A program made the translations under genes and the position numbers. Under the pieces are notes generated by a model that saw nothing but the letters and a program-made list of their open reading frames with translations, had not been told where the DNA came from and ran no database searches. Below, piece after piece: positions 1 to 8,312 of a DNA stretch of 23,774 nt. Source of the stretch: LMUY01 sp964242925 (lineage in GTDB: Bacteria > Pseudomonadota > Alphaproteobacteria > Acetobacterales > Acetobacteraceae); NCBI GenBank assembly GCA_964242925.1, contig CAXTBW010000070.1, positions 1 to 23,774 on the forward strand, written 5' to 3'. How positions within the stretch are numbered: the stretch's first letter is position 1; each line of letters begins with the position of its first letter.

Positions 1-372
1 CGCGAGCGCCTGGCCGAACGCGTCCAACGTGGCCCAGCGCTGGATGCTGGCCACCACGTCCCGCCCCAGCACCGGGGTGCCGTCGTGGAACATCAGCCCA
101 TCCCGCAGGGTGAGCGTCCAGGTCTTGCCGTCCTCCTCGACCGTGTATCCCTCGACCATCTGCGGCTGCGGCGTACCCGCCTCGTCCAGCGCGAAGAGCG
201 TGTCGTAGACCATCATCACGTGGTTGCGGGTGACGAAGGCCGAGGTCGCCGGGTCGAGCAGGGCCAGGTCGGCGTAGGGGACGAATTTCAGAGTGGTGCG
301 GGCCTGCGCCCGGACGATCGCGGGCGCCGCGAGCATGGCCGCGCCGGCGCCCAGCAGGTGGCGTCGCTTCAT
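1..372 (-). CDS. ABC transporter substrate-binding protein, peptide/nickel type (partial, N-terminal 124 residues)
   Basis: The reading frame starts at ATG 372 and runs off the left edge of the window, so the C-terminal part (about three quarters by family length) is missing. The N-terminus MKRRHLLGAGAAML followed by APAIVRAQA is an export signal with paired arginines, compatible with Sec or Tat export and signal-peptidase cleavage after AQA. The mature start (TLKFVPYADLALLDP, then a stretch ending LRDGLMFHDGTPV) is the typical beginning of family-5 solute-binding proteins of the DppA/OppA type, periplasmic receptors for peptides, nickel or opines. The FHDGTPV block is the strongest family signature. 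It is divergent from dcd with 124 bp between the starts. The substrate cannot be read from this fragment. Confidence 0.85.
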   Translation of the reverse strand, partial: MKRRHLLGAGAAMLAAPAIVRAQARTTLKFVPYADLALLDPATSAFVTRNHVMMVYDTLFALDEAGTPQPQMVEGYTVEEDGKTWTLTLRDGLMFHDGTPVLGRDVVASIQRWATLDAFGQALA

Positions 373-496
373 CCGATGTCTCCCGATCCGGCGCGGGTGG
401 AAGCAAGCGTCATACCACGACTGGGCCACGACGGGGTTTGCTCCGGCGCCGCAGCCTGGGCTAGACCGCGCAATCGACGCCGGAGCGCCAACCCCA

Positions 497-1051
497 ATGC
501 CCGTCATGGCCGACCGCTGGATCCGCCGCATGGCGCTCGACCACGCCATGATCGACCCGTTCATCGAGGCGCAGAAACGCGACGGGGTGATTTCCTACGG
601 GTTGTCGTCGTACGGCTACGACGCGCGCGTTGGCGACGAGTTCAAGATCTTCACCAACGTCGACAGCGCCGTGGTGGACCCGAAGAACTTCAGCCCGGAC
701 AGCTTCGTCGACCGGCGCGGCCCGGTCGCGATCATCCCGCCCAACAGCTTCGCGCTGGCCCACACGATCGAGTATTTCCGCATCCCGCGCGACATCCTGG
801 TGATCTGCCTCGGCAAGTCGACCTACGCGCGGTGCGGCATCATCGTGAACGTCACCCCGCTGGAGCCGGAGTGGGAGGGCCAGGTGACGATCGAGATCAG
901 CAACACGACCCCGCTGCCCGCCCGCATCTACGCCGGCGAGGGGATTTGCCAGTTCCTCTTCCTGCAAGGCTCCGAGCCCTGCGAGACCAGCTATGCGGAC
1001 CGCGCCGGCAAGTACATGGGCCAGCGCGGCACTGCCCTGCCACGGATGTAG
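497..1051 (+). CDS. dcd: dCTP deaminase
   Basis: 184-residue dCTP deaminase, which converts dCTP to dUTP and ammonia in the cytosol and supplies the dUMP/dTMP pathway. The sequence matches the family from end to end: SSYGYDAR (37-44), the SxxAR-type block GKSTYARCGI (106-115) with Arg112, TPLEPEWEG (120-128), and the catalytic glutamate at about Glu133 in TIEISN, 21 residues after Arg112 as Glu138 is 23 after Arg115 in the E. coli enzyme. The C-terminal GKYMGQRG nucleotide lid is present. ATG 497 gives MPVMADRW; ATG 506 is a possible alternative, but 497 has CGGAGC upstream. A longer frame back to 293 overlaps the divergent transporter gene and was discarded. murA follows after 12 bp, probably in one transcript. 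Confidence 0.95.
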   Translation: MPVMADRWIRRMALDHAMIDPFIEAQKRDGVISYGLSSYGYDARVGDEFKIFTNVDSAVVDPKNFSPDSFVDRRGPVAIIPPNSFALAHTIEYFRIPRDILVICLGKSTYARCGIIVNVTPLEPEWEGQVTIEISNTTPLPARIYAGEGICQFLFLQGSEPCETSYADRAGKYMGQRGTALPRM

Positions 1052-1063
1052 AAGGACGCGACC

Positions 1064-2326
1064 ATGGACAGAATCCGCATCCGCGGCGGACGGCCGCTGC
1101 ATGGCGACATTACGATCGGCGGCGCCAAGAACGCCGCGCTGCCGCTGATGGCGGCCGGGCTGCTGACCGAAGAGCGGCTAACGCTGAACAACGTGCCGCG
1201 GTTGGCCGACATCGACACCATGGGCAGCCTGCTGGCGCAGCATGGCATCGCGGTGGAGCCGGTCGGCAACGACGGCCGCACCCTGTCGCTCGGAGGGGCA
1301 ATCACCTCCACCGAGGCGCCCTACGACATCGTCCGCAAGATGCGAGCATCCGTGCTGGTGCTTGGCCCCCTGCTGGCCCGCTGCCGCGAGGCGCGCGTGT
1401 CGTTGCCCGGCGGCTGCGCGATCGGCACGCGGCCGGTGGACCTGCACCTCAAGGGCCTCGAGCAGATGGGCGCCGTCATCGAGCTGGCGGCCGGCTACAT
1501 CAACGCGACCGCGCCCGGCGGCCTGCGCGGCGCCACGATCGTGCTGCCGATCGCCAGCGTCGGCGCCACCGAGAACCTGCTGATGGCCGCCTGCCTCGCC
1601 GACGGCCAGACCACCATCGCCAACGCCGCGCGGGAGCCCGAGATCGGCGACCTGGTCGCGTGCCTGCAGGCGATGGGCGCCCGAATCGAGGGCGCCGGCA
1701 CGGGGACGCTAGTCATCGAGGGCGTGCCGGCGCTGCATGGCGCGACGCACCCGATCATTCCCGACCGCATCGAGACCGGCACCTACGCCTGCGCCGCCGC
1801 CATTACCGGCGGCACGGTGCTGCTGCGCGGCGCCGACCTGTCGCACCTGGCCGCCGTGCGCGCGGTGCTGGACTCTGCCGGCGTGGAGCTGGACGCCGAG
1901 CCCGACGGCGTGCGCGTCACCCGGCGCAACGGCCTGCACGGCGCGGACGCTATGACGGAGCCGTATCCAGGCTTCCCGACCGACATGCAGGCGCAGTTCC
2001 TAGTGCTGATGAGCGTGGCCGAAGGCGCCGCGATGGTGACGGAGACGATTTTCGAGAACCGCTTCATGCACGTCAGCGAACTGACGCGAATGGGTGCGCG
2101 GATCAACGTGCATGGCGCGTCGGCCATCGTGCGCGGGGTGCCGCGCTTGTCGGGAGCGCCGGTGATGGCGACGGATTTGCGGGCAAGCGCCTCGCTGGTG
2201 ATTGCCGGGCTTGCCGCGACCGGGGAGACGGTGGTGAATCGCGTGTATCACCTGGATCGCGGCTACGAGGCGCTGGAGCAGAAGTTGGCTGCGTGCGGGG
2301 CGGATGTGGAACGGGTGGCGGGGTAG
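1064..2326 (+). CDS. murA: UDP-N-acetylglucosamine 1-carboxyvinyltransferase
   Basis: 420-residue MurA, the first committed enzyme of peptidoglycan precursor synthesis. It transfers enolpyruvate from PEP to UDP-GlcNAc in the cytosol. Landmarks: Lys22-Asn23 in GGAKNAALP; the catalytic cysteine loop PGGCAIGTRPVDLHLKG with Cys118 (E. coli Cys115, the fosfomycin target, so the enzyme should be fosfomycin-sensitive by this criterion); PDRIETGTY (233-241); Asp307 in YPGFPTDMQAQ (E. coli Asp305); Arg373 in DLRASASLV; and Arg399 in HLDRGYE. Length is normal for the family. A GAAGGA ribosome site lies 7 nt before ATG 1064. It follows dcd by 12 bp. Its stop is directly adjacent to the stop of the convergent flavodoxin-like gene, leaving no room for a separate terminator. 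Confidence 0.97.
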   Translation: MDRIRIRGGRPLHGDITIGGAKNAALPLMAAGLLTEERLTLNNVPRLADIDTMGSLLAQHGIAVEPVGNDGRTLSLGGAITSTEAPYDIVRKMRASVLVLGPLLARCREARVSLPGGCAIGTRPVDLHLKGLEQMGAVIELAAGYINATAPGGLRGATIVLPIASVGATENLLMAACLADGQTTIANAAREPEIGDLVACLQAMGARIEGAGTGTLVIEGVPALHGATHPIIPDRIETGTYACAAAITGGTVLLRGADLSHLAAVRAVLDSAGVELDAEPDGVRVTRRNGLHGADAMTEPYPGFPTDMQAQFLVLMSVAEGAAMVTETIFENRFMHVSELTRMGARINVHGASAIVRGVPRLSGAPVMATDLRASASLVIAGLAATGETVVNRVYHLDRGYEALEQKLAACGADVERVAG

Positions 2327-2962
2327 CTACTGCCGCCGGCTCGGCATCTCCCCGGCGGCGATCAGCGCTTCGGTGATAGCGACCATCCGCGTCGCCTGGT
2401 GGCGCATGGCGGCAAGGTCCTCTTCGCGCGGCGGCCGGTTCTCGGCGCCCACAATGGCCGATGCGCCGTAGGGCGAACCGGCCTCTAGCATCGCCTCGTC
2501 CGTGTAGCCGGTCGGCACGATCACCATCCCGAGATGCGCCATCGGAGCGTAGAGCGACAGCGTCACCACCTCCGTCCCGCCATGCGGCCATGAGGCGGTT
2601 GCGAACGCGCCGCCAACCTTGCCGGCCAGCGCGCCGCGCTTCCACTGCGGGCCGAGTTGGTCGATGAAAGCCTTCAACTCGGTTGCCATGCAGCCGAAAT
2701 AGCAAGGCGTGCCGAACAGGATCGCATCCGCCCACTCGGCATCGTCCTTGGTCGGCGCCGCGTACAGCCGGTTCTGCCGGGTGGCCTCTTCCGTCCAGCC
2801 TTTCACCTTGCCCATGTCCTCCTCGCCCACGACCTCCCGGGCGCGCCGCAGCCGGACCTCCGCCCCCGCTTCCGTCGCAGCCGCTCCGGCGGTCTTGGCA
2901 AGCGACTCGATCGAGCCGCTGCGCGAGTAGAACGGAATCAGCAGGCGGACTGGACTGGGCAA
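2327..2962 (-). CDS. WrbA-type flavodoxin-fold NAD(P)H:quinone oxidoreductase-like protein
   Basis: 211 residues with a flavodoxin-like fold. The FMN phosphate loop is at FYSRSGSIESLA (11-22), and GTPCYFGCMATELKAFIDQ (84-102) corresponds to the WrbA block TPxRFGxMxxxxxxFxD. SWPHGGTE (124-131) also fits. The family performs two-electron quinone reduction in the cytosol, protecting against redox cycling. The frame is open much further upstream, but homology starts just after TTG 2962, which has AAAGGA 7 nt upstream, so I chose TTG. No in-frame ATG fits. The C-terminus abuts murA's stop. It is divergent from the SDR gene with 133 bp between starts. A generic NADPH-dependent FMN reductase is the main alternative. 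Confidence 0.85.
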   Translation of the reverse strand: MPSPVRLLIPFYSRSGSIESLAKTAGAAATEAGAEVRLRRAREVVGEEDMGKVKGWTEEATRQNRLYAAPTKDDAEWADAILFGTPCYFGCMATELKAFIDQLGPQWKRGALAGKVGGAFATASWPHGGTEVVTLSLYAPMAHLGMVIVPTGYTDEAMLEAGSPYGASAIVGAENRPPREEDLAAMRHQATRMVAITEALIAAGEMPSRRQ

Positions 2963-3095
2963 TGGGTTATCCTTTGACGATAGCCACAGGTGATGCGGCG
3001 CGGCTGTTCGGTAAGGTGTCCGCCTGTCGCGGGAAGGCTTCGCAAGCCGGGCCGCAAACCCTACGGTGGCCGAAACGCATCCGGGAGAATACGCC

Positions 3096-3839
3096 ATGGC
3101 CAAATACGCACTCGTCACCGGCGCCAGCGGCGGCATCGGCCGCGCCTCGGCGCTCGCCCTGGCGCGAGACGGCTTCACCGTTGCGCTCGCCGGCCGCCGG
3201 CGCGAGCAACTGGAGGAAACCGCCAAGATGGCCGAAGGCGCCTCCACGCTCGTCGTCCCCGCGGACGTGTCCGACCCGGCCTCCATCGAGGCCATGTACG
3301 CCACGATCGCGAAGGAATTCGGCCGACTGGACGTGCTGTTCAACAACGCCGGCGGCAACACGCCCTCCACCAACTTCGGCGACCTGACGGACGCGCAATG
3401 GGACGGCGTGGTCGCGGTGAACTTCTCCGGCGTATTCCGCGTGGCGCGCGGCGCGTTCCGCATGATGCGGGACCAGACGCCGCAGGGCGGGCGGATCATC
3501 AACAACGGCTCGGTCTCGTCGCACGCGCCCCGGCCGGGGTCGGCGCCCTACACGGGCACCAAGCATGGCGTGACCGGGCTGACCAAGACCATCTCGTTAG
3601 ACGGCCGCCAATTCAACATCGCCTGCGGCCAGGTGGACGTCGGCAACGCAATGACGGACATGGCGGCGCGCATGGCCAAGGGCGTGCCGCAGGCGAACGG
3701 CACGATGGCGCCGGAGCCGCTGATGAACGTGGAGAACGTAGCGCGCTCGGTCGCGCTGATGGCGTCGCTGCCGTTGGACGCCAACATCCTGCACCTCACC
3801 GTGATGGCCAGCGCGATGCCGTTCGTCGGCCGCGGCTGA
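3096..3839 (+). CDS. Short-chain dehydrogenase/reductase (SDR), classical type
   Basis: 247-residue classical SDR. It has the NAD(P) motif TGASGGIG (8-15), GRRR (33-36) suggesting NADP preference, NNAG (83-86), structural Asn109 in VNFSG, and the catalytic set Ser139, Tyr152, Lys156 in PYTGTKHG. The fold is a soluble Rossmann oxidoreductase; the substrate is not predictable. An upstream in-frame ATG at 3066 exists, but ATG 3096 has GGGAGA 7 nt before it and aligns with the usual MAKYALVTG start. The FAD oxidoreductase gene begins 3 bp after this stop, so the two are probably co-transcribed and may act on the same substrate. Confidence is high for the family and low for the reaction. Confidence 0.93.
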   Translation: MAKYALVTGASGGIGRASALALARDGFTVALAGRRREQLEETAKMAEGASTLVVPADVSDPASIEAMYATIAKEFGRLDVLFNNAGGNTPSTNFGDLTDAQWDGVVAVNFSGVFRVARGAFRMMRDQTPQGGRIINNGSVSSHAPRPGSAPYTGTKHGVTGLTKTISLDGRQFNIACGQVDVGNAMTDMAARMAKGVPQANGTMAPEPLMNVENVARSVALMASLPLDANILHLTVMASAMPFVGRG

Positions 3840-3842
3840 CGC

Positions 3843-4928
3843 ATGGACCGCTCCATGGACGTTCTGGTAATTGGCGGCGGCATCGCCGGGATGAGCGTGG
3901 CATGGCGGCTGGCGGAGGCGGGCGTGGCGGTGACGTTGCTGGAGGCGGAGGACCAATGCGGCCGGCATAGCACCGCGCGGTCTGCCGCCACGTTCACCGC
4001 CGCCTACGGCAGCGCGGCGGTGCGCCGGGCGGCCGCGGCCAGCCGCGGCTTTCTCGAACAGCCGCCGGCCGGGTTCTGCGAGGTTCCGCTGCTGCGGCCG
4101 CGCGGCTGCCTGACGGTCGCGGCGCCCGGCGACGAGGCATTGCTCGAGGCGGAGCTGGACGCAGATGTCGGCGGCGTGCTGCACGCGGTCGACCCGGCGG
4201 AGGCGCTGCGCATGGTCCCCGTGCTACGGCCCGAAGCGGTCGGCTTCGCCATGCTCGAGGCCGGTTGCCGCGACATCGACGTGGACGGCCTGTTCGGCGG
4301 CTATCGGCGCGGCCTGCTGGCTGCGGGCGGGAGGATCGTGACCGGGGCGCGGGTGGAGGCGGTCGGGCGGGATGGCGCCGCCTGGTGGGTGAGCACGCCG
4401 GCCGGGCGGTTTGCCGCGGCCAAGCTGGTGAACGCCGCCGGCGCCTGGGCGGACCAGGTGGCGCGGTTGGCGGGGGTGCGGCCGCTCGGGCTCGTGCCGA
4501 AGCGGCGGACCGCAGTGTTGATCGACGCGCCGGACAGCACCGGGTGGCCGATGCTGCAGGACGCGACCGAGACGCTGTATTTCAAGCCGGACGCAGGCCG
4601 CCTGATAGTGTCGCCGGCCGACGCCACGCCGACTGAACCGTGCGACGCGCAGCCCGAAGAACTCGATGTGGCGATCACCATGGACCGGCTGGAGCGGGCG
4701 ACCACGCTTGACGTGCGGCGGGTAAGCCATCGCTGGGCAGGTTTGCGGACCTTCACGCCCGACCACACGCCGGTGGTGGGAGAGGCGGAGGATGCTGCCG
4801 GGTTTGTTTGGCTCGCGGGGCAAGGAGGGTACGGGGTATTGACCTCGCCCGCCCTGTCGGCCTTGGGGGCCGCTGCAGTTGCCGGATTGCCTGCAGACCC
4901 GGCGTTTGGGCCGGCGCGTCTGGGTTAG
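3843..4928 (+). CDS. FAD-dependent oxidoreductase, DAO (glycine/D-amino acid oxidase) family
   Basis: 361 residues. The N-terminal FAD dinucleotide-binding motif is VIGGGIAGMSVAWRLAEAG with the glycines at 11-13 and 16, followed by the acidic end of strand 2 (LLEAE). HSTARSAATF (about 42-51) is the DAO-family segment near the isoalloxazine ring. The C-terminal FTPDHTPVVGEA and LAGQGGYGVLTSPA close the FAD site. Enzymes of this family oxidise secondary or primary amines or hydroxy acids; the substrate here is unknown. ATG 3843 was used; ATG 3855 (MDVLVIGGG) is equally possible because neither has a clear ribosome site. It lies 3 bp after the SDR gene and forms a two-gene unit with it. GC is as in its neighbours, with no sign of transfer. 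Confidence 0.9.
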   Translation: MDRSMDVLVIGGGIAGMSVAWRLAEAGVAVTLLEAEDQCGRHSTARSAATFTAAYGSAAVRRAAAASRGFLEQPPAGFCEVPLLRPRGCLTVAAPGDEALLEAELDADVGGVLHAVDPAEALRMVPVLRPEAVGFAMLEAGCRDIDVDGLFGGYRRGLLAAGGRIVTGARVEAVGRDGAAWWVSTPAGRFAAAKLVNAAGAWADQVARLAGVRPLGLVPKRRTAVLIDAPDSTGWPMLQDATETLYFKPDAGRLIVSPADATPTEPCDAQPEELDVAITMDRLERATTLDVRRVSHRWAGLRTFTPDHTPVVGEAEDAAGFVWLAGQGGYGVLTSPALSALGAAAVAGLPADPAFGPARLG

Positions 4929-4976
4929 ATGCCGCGCCGATACGACGTCGGACGCCGCTTTGTTTCCAACAAGCTC

Positions 4977-5010
4977 GTCATGTTCAGGGCTTGACCCTGG
5001 TATCCACGAG
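4977..5010. repeat. Dispersed intergenic repeat, copy A (left arm only)
   Basis: GTCATG, then GGGCTTGACCC and TATCCACG, match the left arm of the repeats at 8429 and 15807. No matching right arm is visible before csbD. It occupies the 230-bp gap 4929-5158, which otherwise holds only the hairpin at 5123-5146. Confidence 0.6.
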
Positions 5011-5122
5011 GCGCGGTAGATGATGGGAGCCGTGGTTGAGGAACGCAATCCGGATGCGCCGGCGCCGTTGGGCAGCCCTCGCCGAACGGCCGTAGGCTAA
5101 GCCGGAGCAATCTCGCGGGAGC

Positions 5123-5146
5123 GGCAGGCCCCGTCCGGGGCCTGCC
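5123..5146. terminator. Perfect GC hairpin downstream of csbD
   Basis: GGCAGGCCCC pairs perfectly with GGGGCCTGCC around a four-base loop, 12 bp past the csbD stop and about 195 bp past the oxidoreductase stop. No T-tract follows on either strand, so the terminator role is inferred from position and stem strength. Confidence 0.5.
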
Positions 5147-5158
5147 ATCAATCCGGTG

Positions 5159-5347
5159 TCAGGCCTTGTCGGCAGCGTCGCGGACCGTATCCTTAACCCC
5201 GCCGACGGTGCTCTTCGCCTTGCCGGCGACCTTGTCGGCGGCGCCCTCGGCCTTGAGCTTGTCGTCGCCCGTCAGGTTGCCAATGCCCTGCTTGACAGCG
5301 CCCTTGGCCTGGTCGAGAGCGCCCTCGACGCGATCCTTATCCACCAT
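5159..5347 (-). CDS. CsbD-family small stress protein
   Basis: 62-residue hydrophilic, lysine- and alanine-rich protein: MVDKDRVEGALDQAKG, VKQGIGNLTGDDKLKAEG, then KVAGKAKSTVGGVKD. The GxxxQxKGxxKxxxGxxTGDxxxxAEG pattern is the CsbD family signature. Members are general-stress-induced in several bacteria (sigma-B in Bacillus), but their molecular function is unknown. ATG 5347 has GGAG 7-8 nt upstream; an in-frame ATG 24 nt earlier lacks a ribosome site. It lies 72 bp downstream of dctM in the same orientation, with its own promoter candidate in that gap. Confidence 0.9.
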   Translation of the reverse strand: MVDKDRVEGALDQAKGAVKQGIGNLTGDDKLKAEGAADKVAGKAKSTVGGVKDTVRDAADKA

Positions 5348-5384
5348 GGTCGATCTCCGAAACGGCACCATGCCGTGCAGGATA

Positions 5385-5409
5385 AACGGTCGGCAGCCGC
5401 CTCGGTTGC
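5385..5409 (-). promoter_or_regulatory. Candidate EcfG-type general-stress promoter of csbD
   Basis: Reading the minus strand, GCAAC (5409-5405), 16 nt, then CGTT (5388-5385). This resembles the alphaproteobacterial EcfG consensus GGAAC-N16/17-CGTT with one mismatch in the -35. The -10 element ends 37 nt before the csbD ATG. This is a motif match read by eye only. Confidence 0.4.
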
Positions 5410-5419
5410 CCGTCGCGCC

Positions 5420-6706
5420 TCAGCCGCCCGGTCCGTAGACCAGGTTGGGAAGCCATAGCGACAACTGCGGCACGTAGGTGATGATCCCCAGGCAGATCAG
5501 CAGCAGCGCCAGGAACGGCAGGATGCCGCGCACCACCTCCAGCACGGGCGCGGACGAGATCGTCGCCAGCACGTACAGGTTCAGGCCCACCGGCGGGTGC
5601 ACCAGCGCGATCTCCATGTTGTGGGTGAAGATGATCGCAAAGTGGATCGGGTCCACGCCCAGCGGGTGCAGCGCCGGGGCCAGGATCGGCATCACCACCA
5701 GCAGCGTGGCCGCAACCTCGAGGAAGCAACCGAGCACCAGCAGCAGCACGTTGATCGACAGCAGGAACTGCCAGGGTCGCAGGTGGTGGTCGAGCGTGAA
5801 CTGCACCAGCTTGGCCGGCGTGCCCGAATCGGTCATCCAGTGGCCGAACGCCAGCGCGGTCGCGACGATGATCATGATCGTGGCGGCGCTCTTGATGCCG
5901 TCCGCGATCACGCCCAGCGTTTCGGACGGCTTGAAACCTTTGTAGAACACCAGGCTGACCACGAGAGCGGTCGCTGCGGCGACGGCGGCGGACTCCGTCA
6001 CCGTCATCAGCCCGCCGTAGATCCCCACCATCACGATGATCGGCACGCACAGCGCCGGCATCGCCTGGAGGCTGAGCCGCACGGTCTCGCCCCGCGACAC
6101 CTTCGGCTCCCGCGGCAGCTTGTAGCGGTAAGCGTAGAACAGCACCCAGGCGAAGAACATGCTGGCCTGCAGCAGCCCGGGAAGAATGCCGGCCAGGAAC
6201 AGCCGCGGCACCGACTGCTCGGCGATCAGGCCATACAGGATCAGCGACAGGCTGGGGGGGATGACGATCCCGATGGTGCCGGATGCGCCGACCACGCCCA
6301 GCGCGAAGTGCCGCGGGTAGCCGCGCTCGAGCATCGCCGGCACTAGGATCGTGCCCATCGCCAGCGCTGTGGCGACCGACGAGCCGCAGATCGCCGCGAA
6401 CAGGGTGCACGACACCACCGTCACCAGGCCCAGCGCGCCGCGCATTTGGCCGAACCAGCCGATCGCCACGTCCACCAGCGCCTTGGCCACGCCGCCTCGT
6501 CGCATGAAGGCCGCCGCCATCACGAACAGCGGCAAGGCCATCAGGGTGGTGGAGTTCAGCTCGTCGACGATCTTCTGCGCGATGGAGATCAGCGGCTCGC
6601 CCGACACGGCGAACAGCACCGACGCGCAAATGCCGAGCACGAGGAAGATCGGCATCCCCGCCGCGAGCAGGCCGAAGAACAGCAGCAGGAAGAGGAACAC
6701 CCACAT
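5420..6706 (-). CDS. dctM: TRAP transporter large permease subunit (DctM-type)
   Basis: 428-residue, very hydrophobic protein of the DctM family, the channel-forming subunit of Na+-driven TRAP uptake systems in the inner membrane. Typical features are the N-terminal double hydrophobic segment with GMPIFLVLGI, the family segment FAAICGSSVATALAMG (about 103-118), IGIVIPPSLSLILYGLIAEQS (about 149-169, with the IPPS motif), LFLAGILPG, and the C-terminal HNMEIALVHPPVGLNLYV. Length is normal (425-430). The start ATG 6706 has GAGGG 6-7 nt upstream and lies 9 bp after the dctQ stop. It is the last gene of the dctPQM unit. The substrate is set by DctP and is unknown. Confidence 0.95.
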   Translation of the reverse strand: MWVFLFLLLFFGLLAAGMPIFLVLGICASVLFAVSGEPLISIAQKIVDELNSTTLMALPLFVMAAAFMRRGGVAKALVDVAIGWFGQMRGALGLVTVVSCTLFAAICGSSVATALAMGTILVPAMLERGYPRHFALGVVGASGTIGIVIPPSLSLILYGLIAEQSVPRLFLAGILPGLLQASMFFAWVLFYAYRYKLPREPKVSRGETVRLSLQAMPALCVPIIVMVGIYGGLMTVTESAAVAAATALVVSLVFYKGFKPSETLGVIADGIKSAATIMIIVATALAFGHWMTDSGTPAKLVQFTLDHHLRPWQFLLSINVLLLVLGCFLEVAATLLVVMPILAPALHPLGVDPIHFAIIFTHNMEIALVHPPVGLNLYVLATISSAPVLEVVRGILPFLALLLICLGIITYVPQLSLWLPNLVYGPGG

Positions 6707-6715
6707 GCGGCGCCC

Positions 6716-7216
6716 TCAGTGCTCCTGGACGGCGATCACCATGGTGGCCGGGTCGAACCGGAACAGGTGGCTGTAGAGCCGGATCAGGTAGCGCAGCAGC
6801 ATCAAGAAGCCGCCGGCCAGCACCGAGGCGTAGTACAGCCACATCGGGAAATCCAGCCCGGTGATGCTGCGCTCATCCAACTCGTAGGATCCCTGGGCGA
6901 TCTGGAAGCCGCAGTAGACCAGCCCGGCGCAGAACGCGATCGCCACGCAGCAATTGAACGACTCGACCCAGCGCTGGCCCTGCGGCGGCAGCAGCCGGAT
7001 GATGATGTCGGGGCGCACGTGCCCGTCGGTGCGCACCAACTGGCTGCTGGCGAGGAACACCGCCCATACCGTCAGGTAGACCACCACCTCGTCGCCGTAC
7101 TGGAAGGCGATGCGCTGGTCGATGTAGCGGCCGATCACCTGGTAGGCGCCCACCGCCAGCGCCATCGCGCCGAGCAGGCCGATCAGGCTTCGCTCGACGA
7201 AGTTCCACGCGCGCAT
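6716..7216 (-). CDS. dctQ: TRAP transporter small permease subunit (DctQ-type)
   Basis: 166 residues with four hydrophobic segments (about 9-30, 45-65, 85-108 and 127-150), the usual topology of DctQ, which pairs with DctM in the inner membrane. The segment FQYGDEVVVYLTVWAVFLAS followed by RTDGHVRPD matches the family pattern ExxRxxxxWxxFLGaa...GHIxVD. ATG 7216 was chosen because homology and the first membrane helix begin there; the frame is open further upstream inside dctP, which I discarded. The ribosome site is weak, so translation may depend on the preceding gene. dctP ends 26 bp upstream and dctM starts 9 bp downstream. Confidence 0.92.
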   Translation of the reverse strand: MRAWNFVERSLIGLLGAMALAVGAYQVIGRYIDQRIAFQYGDEVVVYLTVWAVFLASSQLVRTDGHVRPDIIIRLLPPQGQRWVESFNCCVAIAFCAGLVYCGFQIAQGSYELDERSITGLDFPMWLYYASVLAGGFLMLLRYLIRLYSHLFRFDPATMVIAVQEH

Positions 7217-7242
7217 CAAGGCATTGGTTTCGGCGCGAGGAC

Positions 7243-8259
7243 TCAGCTGCCGCCCGCCTTGATTTCGGCCTGGACGGCGGCGATCAGCGCCGGGCTCAGC
7301 CGCAGTTCCTTGGCGACGGTGTCCTGCAACGGCATCATCCGCTGCCGCACCTGAGCGAGTTCCGCGTCGGTCGGCGCGCCGAAGACGATGCCGTGCGCCT
7401 CGAGCGTGTGGCGCGCCTCGGTCTGCGCCGCCTCCATTTTGGAGCGGTAGGCGGCGGTGTTCTCCTTCCAGACGTCGGTCACCATGGCCTGCAGGTCGGG
7501 CGGCAGCTTCTTGTAGAAGCTCTGGCTGATCATCGGGATGTAGAAGCCCATGAACTCGTGGTCCGCGAAACCGAATTTTATGCCGGAGTCCCACAGCTTG
7601 GCGCTGGCCAGGCTCTCGTCGGTGGAGCTGACCGCGTCGAACGTGCCCTGCGACAGTGCGAGCGGCACGTCGGGCCAGGCGGTCATATTCGGCTGGGCCT
7701 CGAAGAACTTCGCGCGGATGGCCTGGCCGGCCCCGCCGGAGTTGCGGACCTTCAGCCCCGCAAAGTCGGCGAAACTGCGCAGCGGCCTGCCGGTGCTGTA
7801 GGTGTTGTTGTAGCCGAGCGGCAGCCAGGGCCCGAGCAGCTTCACGTCCAGCTTGCTCTCCAGCTGGTCGTCGATGATCCGGCCGATGCCGCCATCAACG
7901 GCGGCGAACACCATCGGCTGCGGCTGGCCGAAGAAGCTGGGCAACTGGAACACGTCCGCATCGGGGACGAAGCCGGTCAGCACCCAGGTGCCTGGTATCG
8001 CCATCTCGATGCCGCCCTGCCGCAGCGCCTTGGCCACGTCGCGGTCGCGGAACAGCTGACCGCTACTGAACAGCTCGGTCTGGATGCGCCCGCCGGACCG
8101 CTCCTGCAGCGCCTTGAGGTAGTCGGCGACCACCATAGTGCGGGCGTGGGTGGGCGAGGTGTCGAGCGACGCGCGCATCTTGAACTGCTGCTGCGCAAAC
8201 GCCGCGGGCGCCGCAAACAGCGCCAACGCTGCTAAAATTGCTGCAAACGCCTTGCGCAT
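7243..8259 (-). CDS. dctP: TRAP transporter periplasmic substrate-binding protein (DctP-type)
   Basis: 338 residues. Sec signal peptide MRKAFAAILAALALFAAPAA ending FAQ, then the mature DctP fold: SGGRIQTELFSSGQL (55-69), the GTWVLTGFVPDADVFQLPS stretch, and GLKVRNSG (168-175). Arg172 in the last is the conserved arginine that binds the substrate carboxylate in characterised members. WPDVPLALSQGTFDA is also typical. It captures an organic acid in the periplasm for DctQM; the precise substrate cannot be told. ATG 8259 has AGGGAG 7 nt upstream and starts the signal peptide exactly, whereas an upstream frame to 8316 would bury it. It is the first gene of dctPQM, with a promoter candidate at 8313-8341. 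Confidence 0.94.
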   Translation of the reverse strand: MRKAFAAILAALALFAAPAAFAQQQFKMRASLDTSPTHARTMVVADYLKALQERSGGRIQTELFSSGQLFRDRDVAKALRQGGIEMAIPGTWVLTGFVPDADVFQLPSFFGQPQPMVFAAVDGGIGRIIDDQLESKLDVKLLGPWLPLGYNNTYSTGRPLRSFADFAGLKVRNSGGAGQAIRAKFFEAQPNMTAWPDVPLALSQGTFDAVSSTDESLASAKLWDSGIKFGFADHEFMGFYIPMISQSFYKKLPPDLQAMVTDVWKENTAAYRSKMEAAQTEARHTLEAHGIVFGAPTDAELAQVRQRMMPLQDTVAKELRLSPALIAAVQAEIKAGGS

Positions 8260-8312
8260 GCCCGGACTCCCTAAGTCGAAACCCGGCCGTTTCCCGGCCT
8301 GGGCGCGCTTCG

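Noticed and set aside
85..2376. 763-residue open frame on the plus strand
   Set aside because: Runs out of frame through dcd and murA. Composition is Arg/Ala/Gly-rich as expected for shadow frames in high-GC DNA, with no recognisable domain.
2963..3505. N-terminal extension of the flavodoxin-like gene
   Set aside because: Antisense to the SDR gene. The flavodoxin fold starts right after TTG 2962, which has a ribosome site.
4925..5110. Possible 61-residue gene on the minus strand downstream of the oxidoreductase
   Set aside because: Its codons include the dispersed repeat, and there is no ribosome site or similarity.
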